Origin: Natronococcus amylolyticus DSM 10524 | Lineage (GTDB): Archaea; Halobacteriota; Halobacteria; Halobacteriales; Natrialbaceae | NCBI RefSeq assembly: GCF_000337675.1 | Contig: NZ_AOIB01000037.1 | Location: 101,319-149,656 of the forward strand | Reading direction: 5' to 3' | Length of the DNA stretch: 48,338 nt | Made by a program: the position numbers and the translations under genes | The notes under the pieces: generated by a model | Seen by the model: the letters and a program-made list of their open reading frames with translations, nothing else | What the model was told of the DNA's origin: nothing | The model's database searches: none | Shown here: in pieces, positions 16,594-25,172 of the stretch | How the letters are laid out: the number at the start of each line of letters is the position of its first letter | Position numbering within the stretch: the stretch's first letter is position 1

Positions 16594-16620
16594 TTGTACA
16601 ATTACCGGTACACTTTTATG
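16594..16620 (+). promoter_or_regulatory. Promoter with palindromic operator, tusA operon
   Basis: TTGTACAATTACCGGTACA (16594-16612) is an imperfect palindrome directly followed by a TATA-like CTTTTATG (16613-16620). The start codon of tusA is about 50 bases downstream, so the mRNA should have a leader of about 25 bases. The first nine bases, TTGTACAAT, are identical to the same-side part of the HTH gene operator. A third, weaker inverted pair (TTGTG at 16635 and CACAA at 16659) lies downstream of the TATA box. Confidence 0.5.
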
Positions 16621-16670
16621 CTCGTAGCAGGTATTGTGTGATAGCTCCAATATAGAGCACAAGGATTACT

Positions 16671-16916
16671 ATGAGTTCTACACCCACCGCAACCGAGACC
16701 CTCGACGTGAAAGGACAGTCCTGTCCGATGCCCATCGTCAAGACCAAACAGGCGATCGACGACCTCGAGGCGGGCGACGTCCTCGAAGTCGTCGCGACCG
16801 ACTCGGGCAGCATGAGCGACATCCAAGGCTGGGCCGAGGGGACCGACGGCGTCGAGCTCCTCGAGCAGGTCGAGGACGAGGACCTGTACATCCACTACGT
16901 GGAGAAGACGGCCTGA
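16671..16916 (+). CDS. tusA: TusA-family sulfurtransferase
   Basis: This 81-residue sulfur carrier has the TusA signature CPMPIVKTKQAI with C18 as persulfide carrier and the usual beta-alpha-beta-alpha-beta fold size. TusA proteins pass sulfane sulfur between donors such as rhodaneses or DsrE and downstream enzymes (tRNA thiolation, sulfur oxidation). It heads a rightward operon with dsrE2 and a HalOD1 gene, with one base between genes, and is divergent from the dioxygenase operon, so the 245-base region between them contains both promoters. Confidence 0.93.
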   Translation: MSSTPTATETLDVKGQSCPMPIVKTKQAIDDLEAGDVLEVVATDSGSMSDIQGWAEGTDGVELLEQVEDEDLYIHYVEKTA

Positions 16917-16917
16917 G

Positions 16918-17499
16918 ATGAGCACGGAGACCCAAACACCGACCGGCGACGGCGAGTCGATGAGCGAGGCCGAGCTCGAGGCCCGGATCGCGGAGCTCGA
17001 GGAGAAGATCGCTGGCCTCGAGACCGAACTCGGTGACGATCGCAAGAAGATGACGATCGTCGCGACGAAGGGGTCACTCGATATGGCGTACCCGCCGCTG
17101 ATCCTCGCGAGCACGGCGGCCGCCTTCGGCTGGGAGGTCATCGTCTTCCACACGTTCTGGGGACTCGACATCCTCCACGAGGAGAAATCGAAGAAGCTCA
17201 AGCTGAGCGCGCTCGGCAACCCCAACATGCCGATGCCGAACGCCCTCGCGGCGCTGCCGGGGATGGACTCGATGGCGACCCGGATGATGCGAAAGCGGAT
17301 CGACGACAACGGAACGGCGACGATCGAGGAGCTGATCGACGTCTCCCTCGAGAGCGGCGTCGAACTGCAGGCCTGCCAGATGACCGTCGAGCTGATGGAG
17401 TACGACGAGGACGACTTCTACGAGGGCGTGACGACCGGCGTCGGCGCGGCGACGGCGCTGCAACACATGGCCGAGTCGGACGTCCAGCTGTTGATCTGA
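16918..17499 (+). CDS. DsrE2-type sulfur carrier protein
   Basis: This 193-residue member of the DsrE/DsrF/DsrH-like family matches the DsrE2 (DrsE-like) type usually linked to tusA and rhodanese genes. A coiled-coil N terminus (about residues 15-45, LEARIAELEEKIAGLETEL) precedes the DsrE fold starting MTIVATKGSLDMAYPPLILA. C153 in the ACQMTVELM segment is the likely persulfide Cys. Segments PNMPMPNALAALPGMDSMAT and GVGAATALQHM are typical. DsrE2 in other organisms can be membrane-anchored; here no clear membrane helix is seen. It starts one base after the tusA stop, so the two are surely co-translated. Confidence 0.9.
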   Translation: MSTETQTPTGDGESMSEAELEARIAELEEKIAGLETELGDDRKKMTIVATKGSLDMAYPPLILASTAAAFGWEVIVFHTFWGLDILHEEKSKKLKLSALGNPNMPMPNALAALPGMDSMATRMMRKRIDDNGTATIEELIDVSLESGVELQACQMTVELMEYDEDDFYEGVTTGVGAATALQHMAESDVQLLI

Positions 17500-17500
17500 C

Positions 17501-17746
17501 GTGTCCGGATCGACACACTCCTCGCCGGGAAGTTCCAGCCTGCGCGTCGTCAAGGCCGTCGCGAACGCGGAAGGGGTCGACCCCGTCGAGCTCGAGCCCC
17601 CGCTGTACGACGCCGTGGATCCGACCGCGATCGACGAACTCTTTGCCCCGACGACCCCGAACGCGTCGCGAAACGGCCGACTGTGCTTCCGGTACCGAGG
17701 CTACGACGTGACGGTTCAATCGGATAGGGCCGTCTTCCTCGAGTAG
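17501..17746 (+). CDS. HalOD1 domain small protein in sulfur operon
   Basis: This 81-residue protein consists essentially of a HalOD1 domain (halobacterial output domain), with SLRVVKAVANAEGVDPVELEPPLYDAVDPTAIDELF and the C-terminal strand FRYRGYDVTVQSD. HalOD1 is a haloarchaeal-specific domain of unknown biochemical function, often attached to sensory proteins. The GTG start is one base from the dsrE2 stop, making it the third gene of a tight tusA-dsrE2 operon. Its place suggests a regulatory or adaptor role in sulfur transfer, but this is inferred from position alone. Confidence 0.8.
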   Translation: MSGSTHSSPGSSSLRVVKAVANAEGVDPVELEPPLYDAVDPTAIDELFAPTTPNASRNGRLCFRYRGYDVTVQSDRAVFLE

Positions 17747-17860
17747 AACTCTCCTACGGCGGCGTCTCCTCCTTTCGTGCTCGCGAGCGACGACGGTCGT
17801 TCGTCCAGGTTCGACGACTGTTCAGCTACTCCTATATCCACGTCCTCTGTACCGTTCGGC

Positions 17861-18787
17861 ATGGCTGTGATCGAACTCGAGGGGCTCACCAAGGACTACG
17901 GCGAGGTCGTCGCAAACGACTCGCTTGAGTTCACCGTCGAGCGCGGCGAGATATTCGGCTTTCTCGGACCGAACGGCGCGGGGAAGACGACGACGATCAG
18001 GATGCTTCTCGGATTCATCTCGCCGACGTCGGGAACGGCCCGCGTGCTCGGCGAGGACGTTCGCGAGGAGCGCTCGCTGCTCGAGGCCAAACGGCGGATC
18101 GGCTACCTCTCGGACGAACCCGGGTTCGACGAACAACAGACCGGTACCGACGTCCTCGACCTCCACGCCTCGATCAAGGGCGACAGCAGACGGGAGGAAC
18201 TGCTCGAGCTGTTCGATCCGCCGGTCGAGCGCCGGATTCGGGAGTACTCGCAGGGAAACGCCCGGAAGCTCGGGATCGTGACGGCGTTTATGCACGACCC
18301 CGACCTGGTGATCCTGGACGAGCCGACCAACGGCCTGGATCCGCTGATGCGCCAGCGCTTCGCCGACTTCCTCCGGGCCGAACGTCAGCGGGGCGTAACG
18401 GTGTTTTTCTCCTCGCACAACCTGAGCGAGGTCCGGCGGCTCTGCGATCGGGTCGGGATCATCCGCGAGGGGAAACTCGTCACGATCGAACCCGTCGACG
18501 CGCTGTTGCGGCGCAGCGGGAAGGTGATCCGGATCCGCAGCGTCGATCCGATCCCGATCGACGCCCTCGACCTCGAGGGCGTTCACGACCTCGAGACGAG
18601 CGTCTCCGACGGCCACGAGGGGACCGATCCGTCGACAGCGTTCACCGAGTGCGTCTTCACCTTCACCGGCGACATCAACGCCCTGCTCCCCCGGCTCGCC
18701 GACGACGAGCTGATCGACCTCGCGATCGAGGAGGCGCCCCTCGAGGACGTCTTCATGCGGTTCTACGGGGGTGAGGACGATGTTTGA
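17861..18787 (+). CDS. ABC transporter ATP-binding protein
   Basis: This 308-residue ATPase subunit of an ABC-2-type exporter has Walker A GPNGAGKTTT, a Q-loop region, a degenerate signature SQGNARKLG, Walker B LVILDEPTNGLDPL and the switch His in FSSHNLSEV. The C-terminal 80 residues are an accessory domain typical of drug, bacitracin or Na+-exporter-type ATPases. ATG 17861 is chosen because a CCTATATCC box lies about 26 bases upstream, as expected for a leaderless gene; frames further upstream would read through the box. The permease overlaps its 3' end by eight bases. Substrate unknown. Confidence 0.92.
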   Translation: MAVIELEGLTKDYGEVVANDSLEFTVERGEIFGFLGPNGAGKTTTIRMLLGFISPTSGTARVLGEDVREERSLLEAKRRIGYLSDEPGFDEQQTGTDVLDLHASIKGDSRREELLELFDPPVERRIREYSQGNARKLGIVTAFMHDPDLVILDEPTNGLDPLMRQRFADFLRAERQRGVTVFFSSHNLSEVRRLCDRVGIIREGKLVTIEPVDALLRRSGKVIRIRSVDPIPIDALDLEGVHDLETSVSDGHEGTDPSTAFTECVFTFTGDINALLPRLADDELIDLAIEEAPLEDVFMRFYGGEDDV

Positions 18788-19565
18788 GATCACGCGTTAC
18801 GAGGGGCGCAACCGGCTCAAAGGCAGCGTCTATCTCTCGATCGGGATGGCGCTGCTGGCGGCGCTGGTCATCTGGGTCTACCCCTCGTTCAGCGACGCTC
18901 TCGGCGGAGACGAACTCCTCGAGGCCTACCCCCAGGAGATGCTTCAGCTGTTCCGCATCGAGACGATGGCCTCCCTCGAGGGGTTTCTCGCCTTCGAACT
19001 CTACACGTTCGGCTGGATCATCCTGCTCGGACTGTACGTCGCCTACTCGGCCGCGGGCGTAATCGCCGACGACGTCGATCGGGGACGGATGGACACCCTG
19101 CTGGCGATGCCGATCTCCCGCGCCCGGCTCGTCGCCGAGAAGTTCGCCGCCCTCTCGGTTCCGATCCTCGTGGTCAACCTCCTCACGCCGCCCGCCATCC
19201 TCCTCGGCGCCTGGCTGATCGACGAGCCGCTATCGATCGCCGACGTCCTCGCGGCGCACCTGCTGTCGGTTCCGTACCTCTTCGCCTGCGCCGGGATCGG
19301 GCTGCTGTGCTCGGTCGTCTTCGACCGCGTCGGGATCGCCCAGCGGGTCGCCCTGGGCGTCACGTTCGCGCTGTTTCTCGTCGAGTCGCTGCTGGTCGGA
19401 ACCGACTACGAGGAGCTCGGCGCGATCGCGCCGATGCGGTACTACGACCCCAACGAGATCCTGCTCGAGGGAAGCTACGACCTCGTCGGCGTCGCAGTCC
19501 TCGTCGCGATGACGGTCGTGTTGCTCGGCGTCAGCCAGCTGGTGTTTCGCCGCTCGGATCTGTAG
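18780..19565 (+). CDS. ABC-2 type transporter permease
   Basis: This 261-residue permease has about six membrane segments (near residues 20-38, 80-105, 125-150, 165-190, 195-215 and 235-255). The MDTLLAMPISRARLVAEKF segment is typical of ABC-2 permeases (coupling helix region). Its ATG overlaps the ATPase gene by eight bases; an alternative GTG lies nine bases earlier at 18771. The two together form a simple exporter. Nothing indicates the substrate. Confidence 0.9.
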   Translation: MFEITRYEGRNRLKGSVYLSIGMALLAALVIWVYPSFSDALGGDELLEAYPQEMLQLFRIETMASLEGFLAFELYTFGWIILLGLYVAYSAAGVIADDVDRGRMDTLLAMPISRARLVAEKFAALSVPILVVNLLTPPAILLGAWLIDEPLSIADVLAAHLLSVPYLFACAGIGLLCSVVFDRVGIAQRVALGVTFALFLVESLLVGTDYEELGAIAPMRYYDPNEILLEGSYDLVGVAVLVAMTVVLLGVSQLVFRRSDL

Positions 19566-19792
19566 GGCAGGCCAGCGAGGATCGGTTCGTCGCCGTCGGT
19601 GCGAGTTGTGGGGTTCCCCCTATCGCTCCCGCTCCTTGGCTCCGTTCCTTCTCGGGGTGCTCCCTCGAGTGAACGTTCTCGAGGTCGGACGCTGCCGGGG
19701 CTGGGTTCAGAGAGTCCGCCGCTGGCGGCCCCCTCGTGGAGCTTCGAACGAGTTGCCCCGTCGGTTGAGCTCACAGTTTCTATCGAGAGAAC

Positions 19793-19801
19793 CCTTTTGC
19801 C
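19793..19801 (+). promoter_or_regulatory. Core promoter box of giant regulator 1
   Basis: CCTTTTGCC lies exactly 21 bases before the ATG at 19823, in the position of a TATA-like box for a leaderless mRNA. The paralogous gene starting at 43962 has the identical nonamer at the identical distance. Confidence 0.5.
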
Positions 19802-19822
19802 AGTGGTTGACTAGACTACCCT

Positions 19823-22800
19823 ATGTCCACGGCTCCACCAGCGCCCGAGGACGTGCTGGAAGCGGTCGACGCTCTCGGCCCACCCAGCACGCCGGTTACG
19901 ACGCCGGAGGTCGCCGAGGGGTTCGACTGTACGCAGCGCACGATCTACAACAGACTCGATTCACTCGTCGACGCCGCCGTCTTGGAAACGAAGAAAGTCG
20001 GGGCCAACAGCCGCGTGTGGTGGCGCCCCATCGACGGTATCATCCAGCAGAACGGCGGTACTTTCGACCACCGTGCTCCAGCCCCGCTCCGAAATGGACG
20101 GACACTCCCGGACAGCGAGATGACTGAGCGCATCCTCGAGTTCGACTGGGCCGAGACGTCGCTCGGTCCGATCGAGGAGTGGCCCCCAGCGTTACGAACG
20201 GCAGTCGATGTCATGCTCGGTGCGAACGAAGCGATCGGCATCTACTGGGGAGACGACCTCCGGTTACTGTACAACGATCTCGCGCGGGACCTCATCGGCG
20301 AAAAACACCCGGAAGCCCTCGGCAAGCCCGGCCGGGACGTCTTCCCGGAGGCCTGGGACACGCTCGGTCCGCTCCACGAGCAGGTACTGGCGGGAGAGGG
20401 TGCGACCCGGCTCGACGAGTTCCTGCTCCCGATCGAACGGACCGGTGAGATCGAGGACGTCTGGTGGGATACGAGTTACAACCCGATTCCACTCGCGGAC
20501 GGCTCGATCGGTGGCGTGTTCAACGTCACGGTCGACGTGACCGAGCGCGTCCAGGCCAAACGGGAGCTCTGCGAATTCAAACGGAAGAGCGAGGCGAGGT
20601 ACCGAACGCTGTTCGAGTCGATCGACGAGGGCTTCTGTATCATCGAGATGCTGTTCGACGAGGACGAACAGCCGGTCGATTACCGGTTCCTCGAGACGAA
20701 TCCGAGGTTCGAAGCGATAACCGATCTGGCGGACGCGGAGGGGAAACGAATGCGGGCTCTGGAGCCAGCCCACGAAAAACACTGGTTCGAGATCTACGGG
20801 ACGGTCGCGAGGACGGGCGAACCCGTGCGATTCATGGAGCAAGCTGAGCACCTTGGCGGCCGGTGGTACGACGTCTACGCGTTCCGAATCGGCGACCCCG
20901 ACGAGCGCCAGGTCGCCATCCTCTTCGAGGACATCACCGAGCGCAAGCAGACCGAGAAGGCACTGCGCGAGAACGAGGCACGGCTCGACGCGTTCGTGGC
21001 GGCGACCTCAGAGGTCGTCTATCGGATGAGTCCCGACTGGTCGGGGATGTACGAACTCGAGGGCAAGGGATTCATCCCCGATACCGAAGAACCCCAGCGC
21101 ACGTGGCTCGACGAGTACATCCCCGACGAGCAAGAGCGCGTTGAGGCTGCGATAACCGAGGCCATCGAGACCAAGAGCACCTTCGAGCTAGAACACCAGG
21201 TCCTGCAGGTAGACGGAACGAGGGGCTGGACGCACTCACGAGCCGTCCCACTCCTGGATGAGGACGGCGACATCATCGAGTGGTTCGGGACGGCCACGGA
21301 CATTACCGAGCGCAAACAACGCCAAAAAGCACTCCGAAAGAGCGAACAGCGCCTCACCGCTGCGACGAACGCCGCGGAGATCGGCATCTGGGAACTCGAC
21401 CTTCAAACTGACGAGGGTCTCTACACGTCGCCACGCTACGCCGAAATCCTGGGATACGACGAGATGCCCGACGACTGGAATCTGGAACGCGCCCTCGAGC
21501 ATTATCATCCGGACGATCGCGAGCGATTGGCAACGTATCTCGAGGAGGGACTCGGCAAGCGGACGTTCGAAGGTCGGATCGTTCGTCCCGATGGCGAACA
21601 GTGCTGGATCTCGGTCGAGAGCACGGTGTACGAAGACGGTGACGGAACGCCGGTACGCGCCGTCGGTACCATACTGGATATCACCGAACGAAAGAAGCGC
21701 GAGCGGAAACAAGCGTATCAGCTCAAAGTGAACGACGCGCTCCGCCCGCTCACCGATCCGGCCGCGATCCAGAAGGAAGCGTGTCGCGTCCTGGGCGAGC
21801 ACCTGGACGTCAAACGGTCACAGTACGGCAAACTCGACCTCGATCGGGAGCTCATCGATATCACCCGGGACTACTACCGCGGCGAAAACGTCGACGAGCT
21901 GCCGAGCCTCGTGGGGGAATACAGCTTCGACGACTTCCCGGCCCACGCGGAGGCGTGGCTCGAACAACGCTCGCTCGTCGTGAACGACGCGGAACGCGAT
22001 GCGGCGTTGAGCGAGGTTAAACGGGCAGGCATGAAGCAACGCGAGGTTCGAGCCACCCTGTCGACGCCACTGGTCAAGAATGGTGTGCCGGTGGTCGTCA
22101 TGGCCGTGACCAGCTCCGTGCCCCGGCAGTGGACGGAGGAAGATATCGCGTTGCTCGAGGAAACGGCCGAGCGCACCTGGGACGCAGTCCAGCGGGCACA
22201 GGCAGAACAGGATCTGCGCGAGTCCGAGGCGCGATTCCGGAACGTGTTCGAGAACGACATGGTTCCGATGGCCCAGTGGATGCAGGATGGCCAAGTCACT
22301 GACGCGAACGAGGCGTTTCTCGATTTGCTCGGGTACACACACGAGGAACTCGAAGCCGGCGAACTCGACTGGGCGGACCGGACACCGGACGAATATCACG
22401 AGCGTGACCGGGCGGCGATCGCGGAAGTCGAGGAACTTGGATCGTGCGAACCGTACGAGAAGGAGTTCATACACAAGGACGGGCATCGAATACCCATCTT
22501 CATCGGCGGCGGGGAGTTCGACCAGCGTTCGGACGAAAATATCCTATTCGCCATCGACATCACCGAGCGCAAGGAGATCGAGGAGGCGCTTCGCGAGAGC
22601 GAGGCACGACTCACTGCCGAACTCGAGGCCATCGAGCGACTGCAGGACGTCAGCACACAGAGTATCGAGGAACACGAGGGTGACGTGCTGTACGGTTCAG
22701 TCCTCGAGACCGCCATGGACCTCCTGGATGCCGGCTTCGGGACGATACAACGACTCGACCCCCAGCCGTACGAACTCGATATGTTATCATACCGCGGATT

Positions 22801-24832
22801 CACGGCGGAGACAATTTCCCGATGGGATCGGGTCGACGTCGAGACGTCGAACAGCTGTGGGAAAGCCCTGCAGACGGAGGAGCGCGTCATTATTCCGGAC
22901 GTCGAGACGTGCGAGTTCATCGAAGCGGGTGACGACCTCGAGGCGTTCACCCGGGTCGGGATCCGATCGATGCAGTCCACGCCGCTGGTCTCTCGAAGCG
23001 GAGAGCTACTCGGCATGCTATCGACGCACTGGACGGACCCGCACGAGCCATCCGAGCGTGACCTCCATCTGCTGGACGTGATTGCCCGGCAGGTTGCCGA
23101 CCTCATGGAGCAGCGGGCGGCCTACGAGACCGTCTCCGAGAGCGAAGCGTCCCTCCAACGGCTCAACGCCGCGACCCAGGAGTTGATCGACGCCGAGCCG
23201 GCGACGATCGCCACCCGTGTCGCGCCGCTCGTGCGCGAGGTTCTCGATGTCGAGTACGCTGCCCTCTGGCAGTACAATACCCAGCGTGGCGACCTCGAAG
23301 CGCGCGCTGCCGACGTCTCTCCGGCTGTGGACGGTGACGCGCTCGAGTCCTCCACTGAGATCGCCGAACAAGCCTGGGAGACGTTCGTCGGGACCGACAT
23401 CGTTGTGGCAAACGACCTCGACGCATCCCCGGACGCGACCTCGATATTGCGAAGCCGCGCGTTCGTCTCGCTGGGTCGCCATGGTGTCGTCTGTCTCGGT
23501 TCGGCGGGGGTCGACACCTTCGACGAGCGAACGATCGACCTCGTGGAAACGGTCGCCTCGACCGTCGAAACCGCGTGGGACCGTGCCGAGAGCGAGGCAC
23601 AACTGGAGCAGCGAAACGAGGAGTTGACCCGACTCGACCGACTCAACTCGCTCATCCGGGAGATCGATACGAGTCTCGTCGAAGCCGAGACCGTCGACGC
23701 GATCGACGACGCGGTCTGTGAGCGCCTGGTTGCATCGCCGCGCTACGAGGTCGCCTGGGTCGGCGAGTTCGACGCCGAGGCAGACGCCGTCCAACCGCGG
23801 TCGTGGGCGGGTACCGAGGCCAGTACCATCGAGGAACTCGCCGCCGGGAGCGACGACCCAGCCATCGCTCCGGACCCCTTCGTGAGCGCGATACGGACCG
23901 GCGAGATGCAAGTCATCGAGGATATCGCCACTGACGCACGAAGCGGATCGTGGCGGGAAGTCGCACTCAAACGCGGGGCACGTTCGTGTTTCAGTATCCC
24001 GCTCACGTACGACAAGTCCGTCTACGGCGTGCTCGTCGTGTACGGCAACTCGCCCGCTCGGAACTTGGATCCCGACGTCCTCGTCGAATTCGGCCGGACG
24101 ATCGCTCACACGATCAACGCCGTCGAAACGAGGGATACGTTCCAGGCCGACAGTATCGTCGAACTCACGCTTCGCTCGACGGAAGCGGACACGCCGCTGT
24201 GTCGCCTGGCACGGGGCATCGACCACGAACTCGAGTTCGAGGGGCTCGTTCCGGGAACCGACGACGCGGCAACGGTCTTCTTCAGCGTGCCGGACGTGGC
24301 GCCCGAGCGGGTGATGGCCGCCGGTGAGGACGTACTCGGAATCGAAGACGTAGTCTCTCTCGCAGAGCACGCCGACAGCTCCCTCTTCAAAGCGCGACTG
24401 AGCGAGTCGGGGCTTGCCGCGCTCGTCCTCGAGCAGAACGCCACGGTCCGGTCGCTTCGGATCGATGCAGGAACCGCCACCGTCGTGGTTGACCTTCCCG
24501 GATCGACGAGCGTCCGTACGTTCGTCGACGCTCTTACGCGGGAGGCACCGGATCTCGAGTTGCTCTCGCGGCGGACTCGAACGCGTGAACCAGGGACGAC
24601 GCTTCAGACCGCCGTCCTCGAGCAGTTGACGCCACGTCAGCAGGAGGTCTTGCAGCTGGCCTATCGGAGCGGGTACTTCGAAATGCCGCGCGTTCGGACG
24701 GGCAAAGAGCTGGCCGACGCGTTGAATATCGTCCCATCGACGTTCGCCAGACACATTCGGAGCGCCGAACGGAACCTGCTCGACGTGCTCTTCGCCAACG
24801 GAAACGAGTCGTCGGAGGAAGGGGCGCAGTAG
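19823..24832 (+). CDS. Giant multi-PAS/GAF regulator with HTH at both ends (1)
   Basis: This 1669-residue soluble protein resembles Bat-type activators. Order: winged HTH (1-67; TPEVAEGFDCTQRTIYNRLD), PAS (about 100-245), PAS (255-372), PAS (380-495), PAS (503-620), GAF (634-785), PAS (795-913), GAF (935-1095), GAF (1110-1255), GAF (1270-1430), Bat-associated domain (1440-1590) and C-terminal HTH_10 (about 1600-1655; LTPRQQEVLQLAYRSGYFE). No histidine kinase or membrane segment is present, so it should be a cytosolic one-component regulator sensing redox, light or small ligands. The ATG is supported by a CCTTTTGCC box 21 bases upstream. It has a 2295-residue paralogue at 37075-43962. Ligands and targets are unknown. 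Confidence 0.88.
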   Translation: MSTAPPAPEDVLEAVDALGPPSTPVTTPEVAEGFDCTQRTIYNRLDSLVDAAVLETKKVGANSRVWWRPIDGIIQQNGGTFDHRAPAPLRNGRTLPDSEMTERILEFDWAETSLGPIEEWPPALRTAVDVMLGANEAIGIYWGDDLRLLYNDLARDLIGEKHPEALGKPGRDVFPEAWDTLGPLHEQVLAGEGATRLDEFLLPIERTGEIEDVWWDTSYNPIPLADGSIGGVFNVTVDVTERVQAKRELCEFKRKSEARYRTLFESIDEGFCIIEMLFDEDEQPVDYRFLETNPRFEAITDLADAEGKRMRALEPAHEKHWFEIYGTVARTGEPVRFMEQAEHLGGRWYDVYAFRIGDPDERQVAILFEDITERKQTEKALRENEARLDAFVAATSEVVYRMSPDWSGMYELEGKGFIPDTEEPQRTWLDEYIPDEQERVEAAITEAIETKSTFELEHQVLQVDGTRGWTHSRAVPLLDEDGDIIEWFGTATDITERKQRQKALRKSEQRLTAATNAAEIGIWELDLQTDEGLYTSPRYAEILGYDEMPDDWNLERALEHYHPDDRERLATYLEEGLGKRTFEGRIVRPDGEQCWISVESTVYEDGDGTPVRAVGTILDITERKKRERKQAYQLKVNDALRPLTDPAAIQKEACRVLGEHLDVKRSQYGKLDLDRELIDITRDYYRGENVDELPSLVGEYSFDDFPAHAEAWLEQRSLVVNDAERDAALSEVKRAGMKQREVRATLSTPLVKNGVPVVVMAVTSSVPRQWTEEDIALLEETAERTWDAVQRAQAEQDLRESEARFRNVFENDMVPMAQWMQDGQVTDANEAFLDLLGYTHEELEAGELDWADRTPDEYHERDRAAIAEVEELGSCEPYEKEFIHKDGHRIPIFIGGGEFDQRSDENILFAIDITERKEIEEALRESEARLTAELEAIERLQDVSTQSIEEHEGDVLYGSVLETAMDLLDAGFGTIQRLDPQPYELDMLSYRGFTAETISRWDRVDVETSNSCGKALQTEERVIIPDVETCEFIEAGDDLEAFTRVGIRSMQSTPLVSRSGELLGMLSTHWTDPHEPSERDLHLLDVIARQVADLMEQRAAYETVSESEASLQRLNAATQELIDAEPATIATRVAPLVREVLDVEYAALWQYNTQRGDLEARAADVSPAVDGDALESSTEIAEQAWETFVGTDIVVANDLDASPDATSILRSRAFVSLGRHGVVCLGSAGVDTFDERTIDLVETVASTVETAWDRAESEAQLEQRNEELTRLDRLNSLIREIDTSLVEAETVDAIDDAVCERLVASPRYEVAWVGEFDAEADAVQPRSWAGTEASTIEELAAGSDDPAIAPDPFVSAIRTGEMQVIEDIATDARSGSWREVALKRGARSCFSIPLTYDKSVYGVLVVYGNSPARNLDPDVLVEFGRTIAHTINAVETRDTFQADSIVELTLRSTEADTPLCRLARGIDHELEFEGLVPGTDDAATVFFSVPDVAPERVMAAGEDVLGIEDVVSLAEHADSSLFKARLSESGLAALVLEQNATVRSLRIDAGTATVVVDLPGSTSVRTFVDALTREAPDLELLSRRTRTREPGTTLQTAVLEQLTPRQQEVLQLAYRSGYFEMPRVRTGKELADALNIVPSTFARHIRSAERNLLDVLFANGNESSEEGAQ

Positions 24833-25172
24833 TTTCATCGTCCTGAAACGCGGCACAAACTCGTTTCCAGTTCAGGATGTCCCACCGTAGCGTCGAACGT
24901 AGCGTCTGGGTGTTCGTCGTGCTGCTCGAGCACAGTTCCCGGAACGATCGCGAGCCACAAATTCCGACGGATTCAACCTCGAATCGAATGAGGCCGAATC
25001 GAGTCTCGGCCGGGTATCGAGGGTCGGCGTGTCGTCCGGACGGTTGCTCGATGGCTCGCCGCGGTATCGGCGGACTCGATCTCCGGGCCGCTCTCGAGAG
25101 GACGCCCCTCGCCGCTGGCCGAAACGTTCGCTGTGGGAGGTGAGCTAAGGTCACCCGAGTCGTACCGTACCC
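24833..25172. other. Gene-free 340-base spacer
   Basis: No gene is convincing; an 88-codon frame at 24877-25143 lacks a recognisable motif and its composition is not that of a haloarchaeal protein. A hairpin with perfect 7-base arms TCCTGAA (24841-24847) and TTCAGGA (24871-24877) follows the giant gene by nine bases and may mark its 3' end. Confidence 0.5.

Noticed and set aside
23018-24856. 612-codon minus-strand frame inside the first giant regulator
   Set aside because: Antisense shadow of the GAF and HTH_10 region, rich in Arg and without motifs.
24877-25143. 88-codon frame between the giant regulator and the site-2 protease
   Set aside because: No motif, no promoter and composition unlike neighbouring proteins.
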